From Dugong dugon (lineage: Eukaryota; Chordata; Mammalia; Sirenia; Dugongidae): DNA of 64,000 nt. How positions within the stretch are numbered: the stretch's first letter is position 1; every line of letters begins with the position of its first letter. A model generated the notes under the pieces. The model saw only the letters and a program-made list of their open reading frames with translations. It searched no databases and had not been told where the DNA came from. The DNA lies in the NCBI GenBank assembly GCA_030035585.1, contig CM057464.1, positions 75,314,919 to 75,378,918 of the forward strand, in the 5' to 3' direction. The position numbers and the translations under genes are program-made. This document shows, one piece after another, positions 12,829 through 25,135 of the stretch.

Positions 12829-12930
12829 GGTGTACATATGTACCTCTGGACTCTGGCAGTAGAATTTGGGATGTTAAGGGGTATACATATGTACCTCTGG
12901 ATTCCAAGGGTACAATTTGTGGGATGAGGC
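12829..12930. repeat. 51-bp tandem duplication
   Basis: 'acatatgtacctctgga' occurs at 12834 and again at 12885. The flanking bases of each unit also align. Each copy contains the palindrome acatatgt. Confidence 0.75.
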
Positions 12931-14169
12931 ATAAAACAAAAGCCATACTGCCTACTAAAAATTCAAACACACTCAATAATTCAACATGCCCTCCATTACT
13001 GGAAACACATAGTATCAACAAAAAATTAAAAAGAAAAAGTAATTGGGTCTTGAAAGGGATAAGTTCTGGCACCTGGTCCACTTAGGACTAATTAAAGGAT
13101 TCCTAAGAAAGCTGTTAAGGAATTCCATATCAAATCTGCCCTTTGGCCAGTTCTACTTACACTTTACCCAATTCTGGTAACAAGAGTCTGGCTGTGTACT
13201 CCGCTCAGGTCGGGCTAACCTATTTAGACTCAAGCTTCTATAACTCTCCAGCTACTGTCAGATCTATCCTGTTCCTAAATGAGCTCCAGGTACACTATTT
13301 TCGACCATTCTTCTACAAACCCTATCTGCCAGCCAAATAGAAAAAAAAGTTTTATTCCTCTCAAGATTTGGTTCAAAACTCCAGCTCCTTCCTGAAGCTG
13401 GCAAGCTATCTCTTTCTTCAAGACTTAGCTTCACAATAGCCAGTCAGTAAGATGTGCTGCATATCTACCGTCGGTCAGGCTCTGTGCCATGCACAGGATG
13501 TCATGTGAATAGGCAAGTGGTTAAAAAAACTAAAACAAGTTCCAAAGTTATGACTTGCCTTAAACCAAATGAAGATGATTGTTTTAAATGCATCATTTGA
13601 CAAAACTAAAAAAATAAAAATCAACCCTCAATTTGTACAGGTTTACAGGATAAAAATTCATAGCTAAATTAATTTGCATTTTCTTTCCTCAAATCAAACT
13701 TAAGAAAGCACATCTCTACACAAACATACTCTTCTAATTCACATCTCTTCAGGATAATTATACTGCCATCTAGTGTCTATCACAGCTGAGAAACTGTAAA
13801 ATCAATAAAAACCATTCTAAATAAGGACTGAATCATAAAATTTTTATGTATCTAAAACATGTAACACTGTCCAATGAACAAATGTTATGTGCTTGCATTC
13901 AGTAAAATAAAATCTTTGTCTTACAACTCTGAGATTACAAGCACTGTCCTTAAAACTACATTTAAGTCGATCAACAACAGATGAGTTGCCAGGTTCACAA
14001 GCAGCAGGTTATTTGAAAGGAACAATTCTAATACATTGCTTAAGAAAAGAAGCCTGGAATTTATTTTTCTTCCATAGGATGTGAAAGTACAATCACTCTT
14101 TCCATGAACTACTTGAAAACTAGCAATGAGAGGTTAAAAGAAGTAACACTTAAGGAAAACGGGGCTTAC

Positions 14170-14262
14170 CTGGAAGTGCAAAATTATTGTCCATATTAGC
14201 CCCAATGTCAACTTGGGATTTCCATCTGTTATGTCATCATTTCTAATATTCACTAATTTCAC
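14170..14262 (-). CDS. DST: DST exon, C-terminal end of CH1
   Basis: This 93-nt minus-strand exon encodes 31 residues, starting [20 protein letters not shown] and ending [11 protein letters not shown]. This is the strongly conserved last helix region of CH1 ('[17 protein letters not shown]'). The acceptor is tataaaacag and the donor CAG|GTAAGC. Both ends are phase 0. The next exon should open CH2 (ISDI...), but it was not found between this exon and base 1. The isoform-3 first exon at 7615-8370 lies between and also ends in phase 0, so both can splice to the same CH2 exon. Confidence 0.95.
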
Positions 14263-15748
14263 CTGTTTTATATGTTAAGAAGAGATAAAACAAAGTGTTT
14301 TTTCAAACCAGCACGTGTATTATCTTTACCTACATAAAAGCAATTCCAAATTATACTCAGAAAGAAATGATTTAAATATCAGCAATCCTCCTTATCTCCC
14401 CTCTTCAATCATTTCAGATTGAAAATTACAGAGTAACCACAAAGGTAAAAGGGTATTATTTTGGTTTTGACCACCAGGGCAAGTACTAAAAGCAATCACA
14501 GGTAAAAACAAATAAACAACTCATGTGAAAAGTCCTAAACAGAAATAATTTTGTCTTTTGAAAATAAGTTTTATTTTGCTCTCATCGTTAAGTAGAAAAC
14601 TGCTCTGAATTCTAAAATAATTTTAATAACTTTCTCATACCTCTGTCACAAAGGTTAAAAAAAGTAGCAACATTTTTTTATTTATCACAAATTGTTACTA
14701 TAGACAAATAAATAAATAAGTCACTGTGGACATTTGCAAGCATGCTCAAATATAAAAAATAAGACATTACTGAGACTTAAAGCTTATCAACTGTCAAACT
14801 GTGTATTCAGGTAAACAAATGTAATTGTAGCATCTAACATTTTATTTCCTGGATAAAATATTTCCGAAAACATTTTGGACAAGGAGATATAATTACCCAT
14901 TAATCCTTATGGAAACTTTCACCAGGTTGAAACATAACAAGGCAAACACTAATAAAATTTAAGATATTTAAGCACTGAGCATTTACTAGCATTGAATAAC
15001 TATGAGCATTTTAACATTTATAGTAAATTAAATGAAAGAAAAACAGAAGCTAGTATTTCCCTCTCGCTCTTTTCCTACTCCATTAAAAAACAAAATTGCT
15101 GCCACCTTTGATTTTTCATTGTTTTCAGTCATTTTCAATTCTCCTCCATTTCTTTTCCTCCTGTTTTTCTAACTGAAAAATTACTAATACGTTGGCTTAT
15201 GCCACTATAATTCACACTGCCACAAAATCAGGATCATATCCAATATGGTGCTCATTCTTTTCTGTGATTTCTCCTGAAACTTCAAGCTAGCTGGGGACTA
15301 TTCTCTGAAGTGGTTTATTTTTAACCACTCATAAATTACCTAATATTATCTATTAAAAAAAAATTGCCACATCACTATTATTAAAAATGCTTATATTAAG
15401 TTTTAAAAGAACTGTTCATAGGCATTCTTAACATTCGATTGCTACTACAATGTCATTAACTTCGTAGGTAAATGCACTCTAATTCAAACAGATGGAAAAT
15501 CAGTAGCTATTACTCAGATGGAAATGTAACCACTTACAATTCCTTTAGGCTTACATCTACTGTTAACTTCCTTTTCTTTGGAGCAAATGTTTAAAAACAT
15601 TTTTTAAATATTTGCCTTACCAAAGGGCAAGCTTAATGATTATAATTCACAGGTAAATTTAACCTTTTTCATTCCCTGACATGTTTCTGTGCAGATTTAC
15701 TTAAGTCACATATGTTTAAATGATTACAGTCTTTGAAAAACATCATAC

Positions 15749-15826
15749 CTGGTGTCTTTTCAAATAGTCAAGTGCAATTTGTACATTCTGTAGTCTGTGA
15801 AAACGCATCCGACCTTTCTCTCTGGG
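15749..15826 (-). CDS. DST: DST exon, CH1 'PREKGRMRFHRLQNVQ' segment
   Basis: This 78-nt minus-strand exon encodes 26 residues, starting PREKGRMRFHRLQNVQIALD and ending YLKRHQ. It includes the RMRFHRLQNVQIAL helix, a hallmark of plakin CH1. The acceptor is tattcttag and the donor CAG|GTATGA. Both ends are phase 0. ALDYLK fits dystonin; MACF1 is recalled to have ALDFLK. A histidine occupies the penultimate position, where human DST is recalled to have arginine, a mild lineage difference. The open frame runs past the donor on neither side in a way that would suggest an unspliced gene. Confidence 0.95.
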
Positions 15827-17480
15827 CTAAGAATAGAAAAATGCAGGGTATAAAAAACACTGTAATTTCTGATACCACTGCCCACACTAAATTAAACGTA
15901 TTGTCTACTCATAATATGTGAAAACAGTATTTACTCTTTAGGTAAACCCACAAAATTTTTAAGAGAAACTTTTAATTTCTTTGTATTATCTGGGCTTGAA
16001 TTTAAACCACTAGAGATTATTCCAAATATGTTTTTTTCTAAACATGCTTTATTCCAAATATTTTATTTAAACAAAAGGAAAAGAGAAAATACCATAGAAC
16101 ATACTAACTTTTTATATTTGCTAACCGTACAATTCCAGCCCACTTTTATTAGCTATGGATGCAAAAATGAATTAAATACCATCCCCCATTTTACCTTCTT
16201 GGTAAACACTAATTTCTAACAAGAGGGTTTTTATAATTATATATGTATTGCACGTTAATGAAAATGAGGTGAAGTAGCATGCAGTTAATATAAAAAACAC
16301 CAAGAAGTAGAAAGACAGAGGAGGCTTACTTAGCCATAATACAGGAAGAGAGAAAAGCAATTAATACCATATTATTCCTACTTATTTTAGCTTTCTCATA
16401 AAATTAGCTGGACTCTTTAATAATCAGAAAGAACTCAGAAACGAACATAATTATTTTCTCAGTCTCAGGAAAACTGACAAACCATGATTCTTTTCCTTGA
16501 TGCCGTTTCCCTTAAAAAAGTTACAAGTTAGCAGAAGGAAACAGAGCTGAGAAAATAAACGTTTAACAAAAATACAAAGAATGGAGCTGAAATTTACCAC
16601 ACAAAATCTTCCCAAGGGGGGAAAGAAAAAAAAAAACTGACAGTTTAGCTGCTCAAATACGAATATGTTGCTGAAGCCAAAGGCACCATAATAAAACAGA
16701 CAGCAGACCACAGAAGGGAAAAATAAGTTCTGTTAATGAGTAGAGATGATGTGGTAATTCACTCACTGGATCCAAGAAAAGGACAATCTTCAATGAAATT
16801 GGGGGGCACTAGGGATGTTTGTCTGTCTTACAAAGGTGGGTTCAAGTCAAGTAAGTGTTATGAGATTAAACAGCTCTGGGAGCACTATCAGGAGTCTAGA
16901 TTTTCAAATTTATAGCATGAGATGTAAGACATGTGAAGAATGTCCATCAAACACCTATTGCCAAAAGGATACGATTTAAAGCAGAAATTTAAAGAATATG
17001 TAGAATTTCCATAAATCCCTTCAAAAAAAGCAACCTACAGTTGCCATGTTTAAAATATCAATTTCAAGAGTAGAATGAATTTGCATAAAATTATCAAGGT
17101 AGGTGTAAGGTTGGTGTATTTATATAAAATTATTTAGCTAAAATGCCATCATGTAATTTATGCACATATGTTCATTTACCATGCAGTGCACAGTAACATA
17201 AATAATTTAATCATTTTAGCTCTCTGAAGATAAATTTAAAGAGAAAGTATTTCCTTTGTCCAACTTTTCAGTACACACACATCTACCTCACTATGGGGTT
17301 TGGTCCTTTCTGTACTTTTCTAAAAGGAACCCTAACCCACGGGTTATTTCTCTACCAAGTTAGCGCTCACCGCACTGGAACAGCTAGGTTAGTAGAGTTA
17401 TGGGGGCCGACACCTACCCCCTTATCCTCATCCTCCACATCCTCATGCTGTTCATATTCACATGCTTCTGTTGCACTCAC

Positions 17481-17516
17481 CAATCGTAAGGTCTTCAAAA
17501 AATCTCGCTCCCTTGG
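17481..17516 (-). CDS. DST: DST optional 36-nt cassette microexon inside CH1
   Basis: This minus-strand 36-nt block reads PRERDFLKTLRL. It is bounded by a pyrimidine-rich tract ending in attcaatag and by a strong TTG|GTGAGT donor. Both ends are phase 0, so inclusion inserts 12 residues between SGDTL and PREKGRMRF without disturbing the frame. The insert begins with PRE, the same tripeptide that opens the next exon, so both splice forms keep a similar local junction. Plectin is recalled to have a comparable short optional exon at this place in its actin-binding domain. The insert falls in the CH1 region where actin affinity could be tuned; that role is inference. Splicing of this exon has not been observed here. 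Confidence 0.8.
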
Positions 17517-18038
17517 CTATTGAATATAACAGACAGAAGATAGGACAGCAAAGACACAAGACAGACCAGAAACGAAAAGAAGAGCATGAACAGAACATAA
17601 TGAAGGAGAACAGGTAATCAAGAAGGGAAGTATGTTCACAAAAAAAGGAAATGACACCAGCGGAATGGGTTAGACCATTTTTCAGAAAGCGATGTTTATT
17701 TCCTTGCTGTTTGTGAGTCTTTTAATATGTGGTTATATTATGCATCCAACTTCTGCTAAGCAGAACCAAAAGGTAAAAAAGAAGCAAGAATAAAAATAGT
17801 ATTTTAATCATAGAGCTGATTATATAAGCGAAGTAATCAGAATGCATCACTCTCTCAAATTCCCATCATTTGAAGTCTGAAAATGCTCAGGAATCTACCC
17901 AGAACTCTTTTTTTCAGGCAGAAATCACAGCTTAAAGAATGAATTTGCCAAAATCTGAACCTGTGCTGAAAACACAGTAGTCATATGCATAGAGTATTAA
18001 CATGTACTTTAAAATAAACTGGGAAATTTGAAACTTAC

Positions 18039-18128
18039 CAAGGTATCTCCTGAAAGAACCTCTAAAAGAGAGATCAAATTGTGTCCGTCCCTTAAGTCTT
18101 CATAGAGGTCATTCACATGCTTTCGAAC
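18039..18128 (-). CDS. DST: DST exon, CH1 central part
   Basis: This 90-nt minus-strand exon encodes 30 residues, starting [20 protein letters not shown] and ending [10 protein letters not shown]. It contains the CH-domain core '[17 protein letters not shown]', diagnostic for plakin and spectrin-type actin-binding domains. The acceptor is ctgtgtag and the donor is TTG|GTAAG. Both ends are phase 0. HVNDLYED and SGDTL favour DST; MACF1, as recalled, has HINDLYED and SGIKL. The exon joins 50343-50404 upstream and either the optional 36-nt exon at 17481-17516 or the constitutive exon at 15749-15826 downstream. Confidence 0.95.
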
Positions 18129-19979
18129 CTACACAGAAAAAAAGCAAATTCAAACATTTGGTTCTCTACTCTATGATCATCTAATAACACCCTTAAACAA
18201 GAAACGGGAGAAGCAGAAAGCATTCCTTGTATGGTATTCATGCAGCTATCTTTTTTTTTTTTTTTGGTACCTTCTCAGTTAAAAATCTGGAAGTAAATTT
18301 CAGATGAGTAGCTCATGAAAACAAGTAGAAATCTTACATTTCTAACACACTAGAATAAATATAAGCCAGGACAACTACATAGAGTCATATTTTTAAAAAA
18401 TATAGCCAATGCTCTGAACTTATCCATGAATCCTGATACATCAACCAAAGGCACCTTAATAAGAGGGTTAGGTTTTTATTCCCTACTCAGTCTTCCTACT
18501 TACTCTCTAGCCCACAACAGAACCAAGGATGCCAGAGCCACACACTCCACTTTTTAAAAATCCACAGATATAAGCTGGGTGATGGTACGTGAGACTCTAT
18601 ATACTATTTTTGCAACTTCCTGTGACTTTAGAGGAGCCTATAATTATTTCAACCTAAAAAGTTTTTCATTTGTTTGTCTTAAATCCATACGTGTCAAGTT
18701 TGAAGGACTCTTCCCAAACCTTCCTCTGCACAACATAAATCTGTGGCAGAGGTTTTCAGAACCACATAACACGAGCAAAGAATTAACACTCAAGCTATAA
18801 TAGCTTCCCCTATTCCAGAGGCCTGATTTAAGCCTGTGATTTTAGAGCTCAACCCACCAAAAATGCCCCAAAAGCTTTGTTCAGTCAGCCAAGTAGGGCT
18901 CTCTCCTAAAAGTCAAGCTTCAGTCTGTAACTACTCGGCCTTCTGCAAGGTTCATGCTAGAAAGATAAATATCAAAGCAGCCTACTAAGATGGCTGTTCC
19001 ACAGTCAGCTGGCACATTTACATTTTCTCACTTTTAAGTCATTCTGAGTTGAATTACTTTGGTATAGCTTCAATCAAAAGAACCAAAGAAGTGGTCTAGA
19101 AAGAGGCAGGGGCCAGAATCCTACCTACTTTGCATTTGGTTCCAGCACTATACACTTACTATCGTTTAGAGTCAACTCTGAAGGTTCACGTATGAGTCAA
19201 ATTTCCTTGCACTTCCAATATGTCAAGTGAGTATATAGCACCAAGTAATAAAAAGATCTAAAATACGACCAAAAATATCTGACTACACAATAACAGGGAA
19301 GAAAAGGCCTAATGTAAGCTGAAAGCAAACCTTTGTGACACCTTTCTCCAAAAAAGTAGCTTAAATGCCATTAAACTTTATTATCTTAGTTGACTATACA
19401 CGTTTTGCAATGTCTTTTATTGGTGTCAAAAAATATTTTTGACAGATGAAGAAAAAATTCCCTCAGGAGTTTCATATCAAAATCACCAGCTCCTACACCT
19501 AATGTTTTGGGAAATCTTTGCCTAAGTCACAGAATCTAACATTCAATCACCCCTCTATGCCTCAGTGGAATACAAGCACGTGATCAGGATGGGGCCTCGC
19601 ATGGCAGTAACTAGCACAGTAGTGAAAATTTCATGCTCTTCTGGTCCATTATACCCACACCCTGCCAGAGTCACATATCACTCTGTATTCCACTTCCTGT
19701 GTCTTTCTCACTCCAGAATGTTGTGTGATTCTGAACACTTACTTCATAGGCAGGCGATTGTATAACTTGCCTTGCCAGAATAAACTAAACCCTCCACCGT
19801 CAGGGAAACTCTCCAAACAAGATTATCATTTTTCACCATCACATTTATGCAACAGTAAACAGAAATTAAGTTAGGCATACTTAGATAAGAAGAAGAGTAA
19901 TAATCTGCCATGCAAAAACAAATCAGGGAAAGAGAAAACATCATAAGAGAAAAACAATTTTCTCTTGCATTTCCATCCT

Positions 19980-20110
19980 GCTTCTGCAACTGGCCTTGTG
20001 AACTTGCACCAGCTGCCCAACTTCTGTGTACCTCAGTTTCCTTATCTGCAAAATGAAGATGTGGGAGCAGATGGCCTCTAGTTCAAACGAGAGAATAAAA
20101 ACTCTATGAT
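19980..20110 (+). repeat. MIR SINE fragment
   Basis: 'cctcagtttccttatctgca' followed by 'aaatgaagatgtgggagcag' identifies the MIR core. Confidence 0.7.
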
Positions 20111-21065
20111 CTGCAAACAAAGCTGTTATTTTTAATCTATGCTCTATCAATTTAAAAGAAAAATGTATAAAATGGAAAGCTACTCTTAACACTTATGGTT
20201 TAATTTCTTAAGATTTTTAAAAGAAAATACAGAAATAGACTAACTTAATTTCTATAACGGTTGAAAAATCCTGAAGTCTGATACTGTTCTGTTTTTCCTA
20301 GCTCAGGTGATTATTCTGAGGGTCCACAGAATAATGTACAGAAATACTGCATAGAAATAATGTACAGAAGTACTGTACATTTAAAAATGCTATACAGACA
20401 TGATATCACTACTATATCATCATTTTATGAAAAGCACATGTCACCATTATTAACAAAAATACATACATGTTGAGTTATTACTAGGTACTTAACCCTGCGC
20501 TAAGTGTTTTGTAAATATTAGCTCATTTCCCTAAGAACAAACAAATGGGACAAAAAAGAATGTCTTAAAAATCAATACTATAGGAAGGAGGTGGTGGTGA
20601 ATGAACTGAAGGAAAAAATATTAGGGTTCTAGAGAAATTTTTGATCAGGTGAGCAATTTAAGGGGAAGAAAACATGAATAGAAGAAGGAAAATGACAATT
20701 AAGCTGACATAGAAAAGCTGTCTATTTTGTCCTAAGTCTGAGTCATGGACATTCGATCTGGTAACTTTCCTTCACAGATGACTATACCACTGCCAGTAGT
20801 CTTAACTTTCCATTTGTAATGTTTAATAAAACATTCTTTCTTCTCTTCTCGGGTATTTTCTCCCTGTGGGACAAAAAAACTGTCTAGATAAACAGACAAA
20901 GTGATGAGCAAAATAAATGCACTGAGATGCTCTGGGATTAAATTACATAACTTGAATTACATAATAAGGGTGCAGCACCACTTTATTTCACACAATTCTC
21001 CCATAATTTTGCTCTGCTTTTTAAAACTGCACCTGCAGTTTACCCCTAGAGGGCACTAATCTTTT

Positions 21066-21414
21066 ACTTTAGGGAATATTCTTTTTTTTTTTATTATTGT
21101 ATTTTAGGTGAAGGTTTCTAGAACAAATAGTTTCTGATTACATAGTCAGTAGACATATTGTTTTATGACATTGGTTAACAACTCCACAACATGTCAACAC
21201 TCTCCCTTCTTGACCTCGGAGGACCTTTTTTCTTTTATGGTGAAAATATACACAGCCAAAGATACACCATTTCAAAAATTTCTACATGTACAATTCAGTG
21301 GCATCAATTATGTTCCTCCAGTTGTGCTGCTACTCTCACTATCCTTTTCCAAATTATTCCATCACCATTATCTTCCATTCACTGCCCCCTAGGCTTCACT
21401 TTAGGGAATATTCT
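21066..21414 (-). mobile_element. 5'-truncated L1-lineage 3' end with exact 17-bp TSD
   Basis: The poly-T and 'ttttaggtgaaggtttctag' mark the reversed 3' terminus. The module 'ggtgaaaatatacacagcc' also appears in the L1 3' UTR copies near 54380 and 54985. The target site 'actttagggaatattct' is present at 21066-21082 and at 21398-21414 without mismatch. The insert between is about 315 bp. Open frames inside it are incidental. Confidence 0.85.
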
Positions 21415-21875
21415 AAGGAAGCAAAATAAGAAAGGAAAATAAATAGACTAGAAAATATTCTATGGTGAAAAAAAATCCTACACAAGATTCTGGTGATGAA
21501 TAAACAATATTTAAAATTTATTGTGGAGAAAGAACAGAGTGTATTATGCCAAGTTTATATCCTCAAAATGGCTTATAAATGATCAAAAATACTACCCCAA
21601 AAACACAACTCCAAAAAATTGTATTGTTAGCCTGTAACTGTTTAGTGTCACATGAGCTAAATAAATTCTAATCTGAAGAAAAGAGGCTCATCATATAGCT
21701 GCTTATTTAATGTTTAAAATGTATTCCTTTGCCAAAAGTCTAAATCTGGAGTGGTTGATGTTAATCTGAATAAATCCCACAAAAATTTTACCTTCCATAT
21801 TTAAACATCTTGCTACCACGTAGCCACAATTCAGTTCAGGCCACTAAACATTTATTTAGCATCCACTCTATGCCA

Positions 21876-22040
21876 AAACCAAAACCAAACCCATTGCCAT
21901 CAAGTCGATTCTGACTTATAGTGACTCTACAGGACAGAGGAGAACTGCCCCGTAGGGTTTCCAAGGAGGGGCTGGTGGATTTCAACTGCCAACCTTTTCG
22001 TTAGCAGCTGAGCTCTTAACCACTCCGCCACCAGGACTCC
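21876..22040 (-). mobile_element. AfroSINE, short form, exact TSD
   Basis: The reversed tail 'cattgccatcaagtcgattc' leads to the reversed head 'ccaccaggactcc'. The target duplication 'tccactctatgc' flanks both sides. Confidence 0.94.
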
Positions 22041-22043
22041 ACT

Positions 22044-22215
22044 CTATGCAAGGGTATTGTTTAACTTCTAAGGATACAAAGATGAATAAGAGTACCACCT
22101 CTTGAAGACCGCAGTCTAACTGTGATGACAGAAACTTAGAGAGGAAATTTCAGCATAAAGTAAACATAGTCACAGCATGTGCAGAAAGCTATGGAGGAGC
22201 TTTAACTGAGTCTGG
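22044..22215 (+). repeat. Ancient interspersed repeat, L2/MER class uncertain
   Basis: 'aaggatacaaagatgaataa' and 'gaccgcagtctaactgtgat' match a common mammalian repeat form ('...ggatacaaagatgaataag...gagcttacagtctag'). Similar pieces occur near 36620-36715 and 53215-53400. The family was not named with confidence. Confidence 0.4.
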
Positions 22216-24429
22216 GTCTTAGAGATGCTCTCAGAAAAGAAGATGAGACTGTTCCAGGTGGCAGAAAGAGCAAGGACAATGGAAAAAGGCAAGGATGCAT
22301 GAAACTGTATGGTGCATTCCAAGAAAGAGATGCAGTCTGTGACATCCTGAAGTGTGACGTGGAAGATGAGGCAGGAAAGTAGGCCAGGAGACATGACAGG
22401 CTGTATCTGCCCCATTACAAAGCTTGGCTTTCCTAAGCAAAGAGAATGTCTGAAGGCTTTTAAGCAGGACAGGACAAAGTATCTCCAAAAGATATAAAGG
22501 CTCCTCGAAAATGTTTTATCATCTTACACAAGTAAAACTAAGCGTCTAATCTGTACAGCAAGATGAGGAAAGGTCCCCCAGGAAAAAGCAAATTAAAAAG
22601 GAGATTCAGTCAATGAAGCTTGGGTAAAAACCATGCATCCAACACAGCAGCAGAGAACAAAATATCAGCCACATAAAGAATTCAGCCCTCTCTTAAAGAC
22701 GTTCTACTTCTAAAAGATACAGTATTCTAGAAAACAATTAGCTATCTTTAGAAAGGAACATAAATAATGAAAGAAGGCTTGTCCCAGATGAGATCGCCTC
22801 ACTGCCTTGTACTAACTGGGTGAAGACTAGGCAGTCAGCTTTAGTGAACACTAAGAATTAAAGTGTTTCTCCGTGCAATGTTTTTTTTAGTTCAAATATA
22901 TTCGTGCAAAATAAGCTATTAAGTTCCCCCCAGGAGAGCTCTTTAGAAGTCTTAATTCAGTGATTAAATAAAAATAGCGTATTAATATATTATCATATCA
23001 ATTACTGATAAGTAAATTGATGCTTTCAAAATACACACTTAGGTAGTTGCCTTATCTGAACAGTTTTATTACCAATCTATTTCAGTACTATTTCTTAAGG
23101 AGTTGTGAAAGAATAAAATTACAACCCAGACTCTACCTAAATTACTATAAATTCTAAATTGGTGCAGTTAAATACAATGGGAAATATCCTTATCTGATTT
23201 AATAAAAAAGGTTGCCATTTTCTTTATAGGCAATATGAAAAGTTAGCATTAAAGTCACACATAATTAATCTCCCTGACTTTTTTGTAACTATAAAATAAA
23301 GATACTTGTCATACTTCTTAAGGTATCAAAGAATATAATAAAAAGTTTTAAATAAATCAGTGTTGGCATTGGGCAGTACAAATAATCTGTCTGCTTTGTA
23401 CTGGGCCTGATTAGTTCATTGAAAAGAAGGGTTTCTCTGTTAATCTTTCAGGTTCACAATCTACAATCAATTAAAAAAACAAACACAGTACAGTCTTTTT
23501 CAGTCTTTCACCACAAGGTGAAACTATAGAGTCAGATAAAATAAAATTATTTGACAGAAACGAAGAACAACAGGCATTTTTTATATTTTCTTTTTCCTAC
23601 ATTTTCACCAGAGTTGTAGGAACCTTTTAAGAATGCTATTCTTTTTTTTTTTTTAAGCATAGGTTTATTCTCCACTTTTCTATACCAGTTTTCAAATGTT
23701 CTTGTCTGTTTGTGTGTTTCTTTGTTTGGGGTTTTGGTTGGTTGGTTCTGTTTGGTTTGGGCTTGGGGTCTTCTGCCTTTCCTTCCTTCCAGCTCTTCCC
23801 TTTTGTCAACAGGAAAGCAGCAAAAAGGCTTTTTTCGTTTGTATTTTTCTCCTTAGCCTACAGACTTTGCATCTTTGGCATAGCTGCATAGATTTTGGTG
23901 CTGAGCAATTATAAATAGTTTAACTGAAAGAAATAATTTCAGAAATCAGTTCTTCTGTTCCCTCAAATAAATAATATTTTGTGGTATCCACCCACTGCTT
24001 TTTGAGGTTGATTTTTATTAAGATATGTTTTAAACAATTGTCATACACTGTCAAACAAATGAGAACTGGTTTGTAAAGACAGTAAAATTATCCATTCCAC
24101 TCGTGAGAGGAAAACAGTTAATAAAGATTATTATACAAACTTAAAAAAAAAAAAAAGGATATTTTAAGTAAGACTAAAGGATCTTTCTGTCCAGATTTCT
24201 GTCTCTGTGGGTGAAACCCAGTGATGTTTGGCAGGAGGATATGGGCCTCATATTTTTAAAGTTTTTCAAATATCTTCCTAGCTCATTATTTACATAAACC
24301 TTTCTTTAAGCTATTTATCACTTCATAAAGTCATTGTAAGTACTACTATATCAACAGTTGTTTTCAGTAATAGCATAAGGAGAACAGGAGGAGCCAATCA
24401 CATGAATTTATATGCTCACCTTGTCTTAA

Positions 24430-24700
24430 TCGTCTAGTGCTGTGCTATAACAGAAATGTCACAAGTGGATGGCTTTAACAAAGAGAAATTTATTCTCTCA
24501 CAGTTTAAATTTATGTCACTGAAGCACTGCCTTCTGAGTTAACAAAATTTATATCCATTAGGCACAGTGTTCTGTATTACTCTGTTTTCCTGAAACAGGA
24601 ATCAGGAGACAAAGATTGAAGTCTTGACCCTAGCAATTAACAGTTGTCTGACCTTATGTCTGACAATTAACATATGTGAGAATCTTGCTATATCCTCAAC
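24430..24700 (+). repeat. Diverged repeat followed by MIR-like fragment
   Basis: 'agtgctgtgctataacagaa' with 'gaaatttattctctcacagt' resembles a common mammalian LTR or L1-associated repeat. At 24595-24700, 'tcaggagacaaagattgaag' and 'agttgtctgacctt' look like MIR. Both are weak. Confidence 0.35.
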
Positions 24701-25018
24701 CAAATTTTCCTTATTTGGGTAGTCAGAAGCACAAACGAGAAAATTTATGTCAAAGTGCTTTAGAAAACTGGAAAGTATTACGTAGATTTAAGTTATCATC
24801 ATAACTCTACTATCTAGTCCAACAGATCTCAGTCCTATCAGATTCATTCCCTTTTGTAACAAATACAACATTCACTTTATTATTCTCAAGTGAAATTCAG
24901 AAAAATTCAGAATATCTCTATACACACTTCTACACTTACATACTTAAAAACCAGAAATAAAGTAGAAATAACAGAAATACAATTTATAAAACAGTTTCAT
25001 ATGCAAATGTATTCACTA

Positions 25019-25135
25019 CTGTTGTTGTCAGGTGCGGTCAAGTCGGTTCTGACTCATAGCGGCCCTATGCACCACAGAATGAAACACTACCCAGTCCTGC
25101 GCCATGCTCACAATTGTTATGCTTGAGCCCATTGT
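25019..25135 (-). mobile_element. RTE-type LINE, 3' terminal fragment
   Basis: The reverse strand matches the 3' end of the RTE element at 31673-32081 ('ggcgcaggactgggtagtgt', 'gggccgctatgagtcagaac'). The target duplication tgcaaatgtattcacta/tgcaaatgtatttacta has one mismatch. It is heavily 5'-truncated. Confidence 0.88.

Larger units (their letters stand above)
1..14169 (-). other. DST: DST intron between CH1 and CH2, 5' part
   Basis: For CH1-containing transcripts this intron runs from the donor at 14169 past base 1 and encloses the isoform-3 first exon. For isoform 3 the intron is 1-7614. Stretches in which nothing was recognised are 2557-3790, 5130-6990, 7200-7614, 8700-9880, 10240-10960, 11170-11460 and 13140-14169. 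They are AT-rich and lack coding similarity. Confidence 0.8.
14263..18038 (-). other. DST: DST short introns of the CH1 cluster
   Basis: Three introns separate the clustered CH1 exons: 17517-18038 (522 nt), 15827-17480 (1,654 nt) and 14263-15748 (1,486 nt). If the cassette is skipped, the first two act as one intron of 2,212 nt. They are AT-rich and carry no AfroSINE or L1, unlike the long introns on both sides. Just 3' of the cassette donor (about 17370-17480) the sequence stays open in the exon's frame for about 37 more codons and is more GC-rich than its surroundings. Confidence 0.85.

Noticed and set aside
17365..17480. Continuation of the cassette frame into the following sequence (EACEYEQHEDVEDEDKGVGV), possibly a longer exon
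   Set aside because: The GTGAGT donor at 17480 is strong, and the 12-residue form matches the plakin pattern. The acidic extension has no counterpart that I know. A longer alternative exon cannot be fully excluded.
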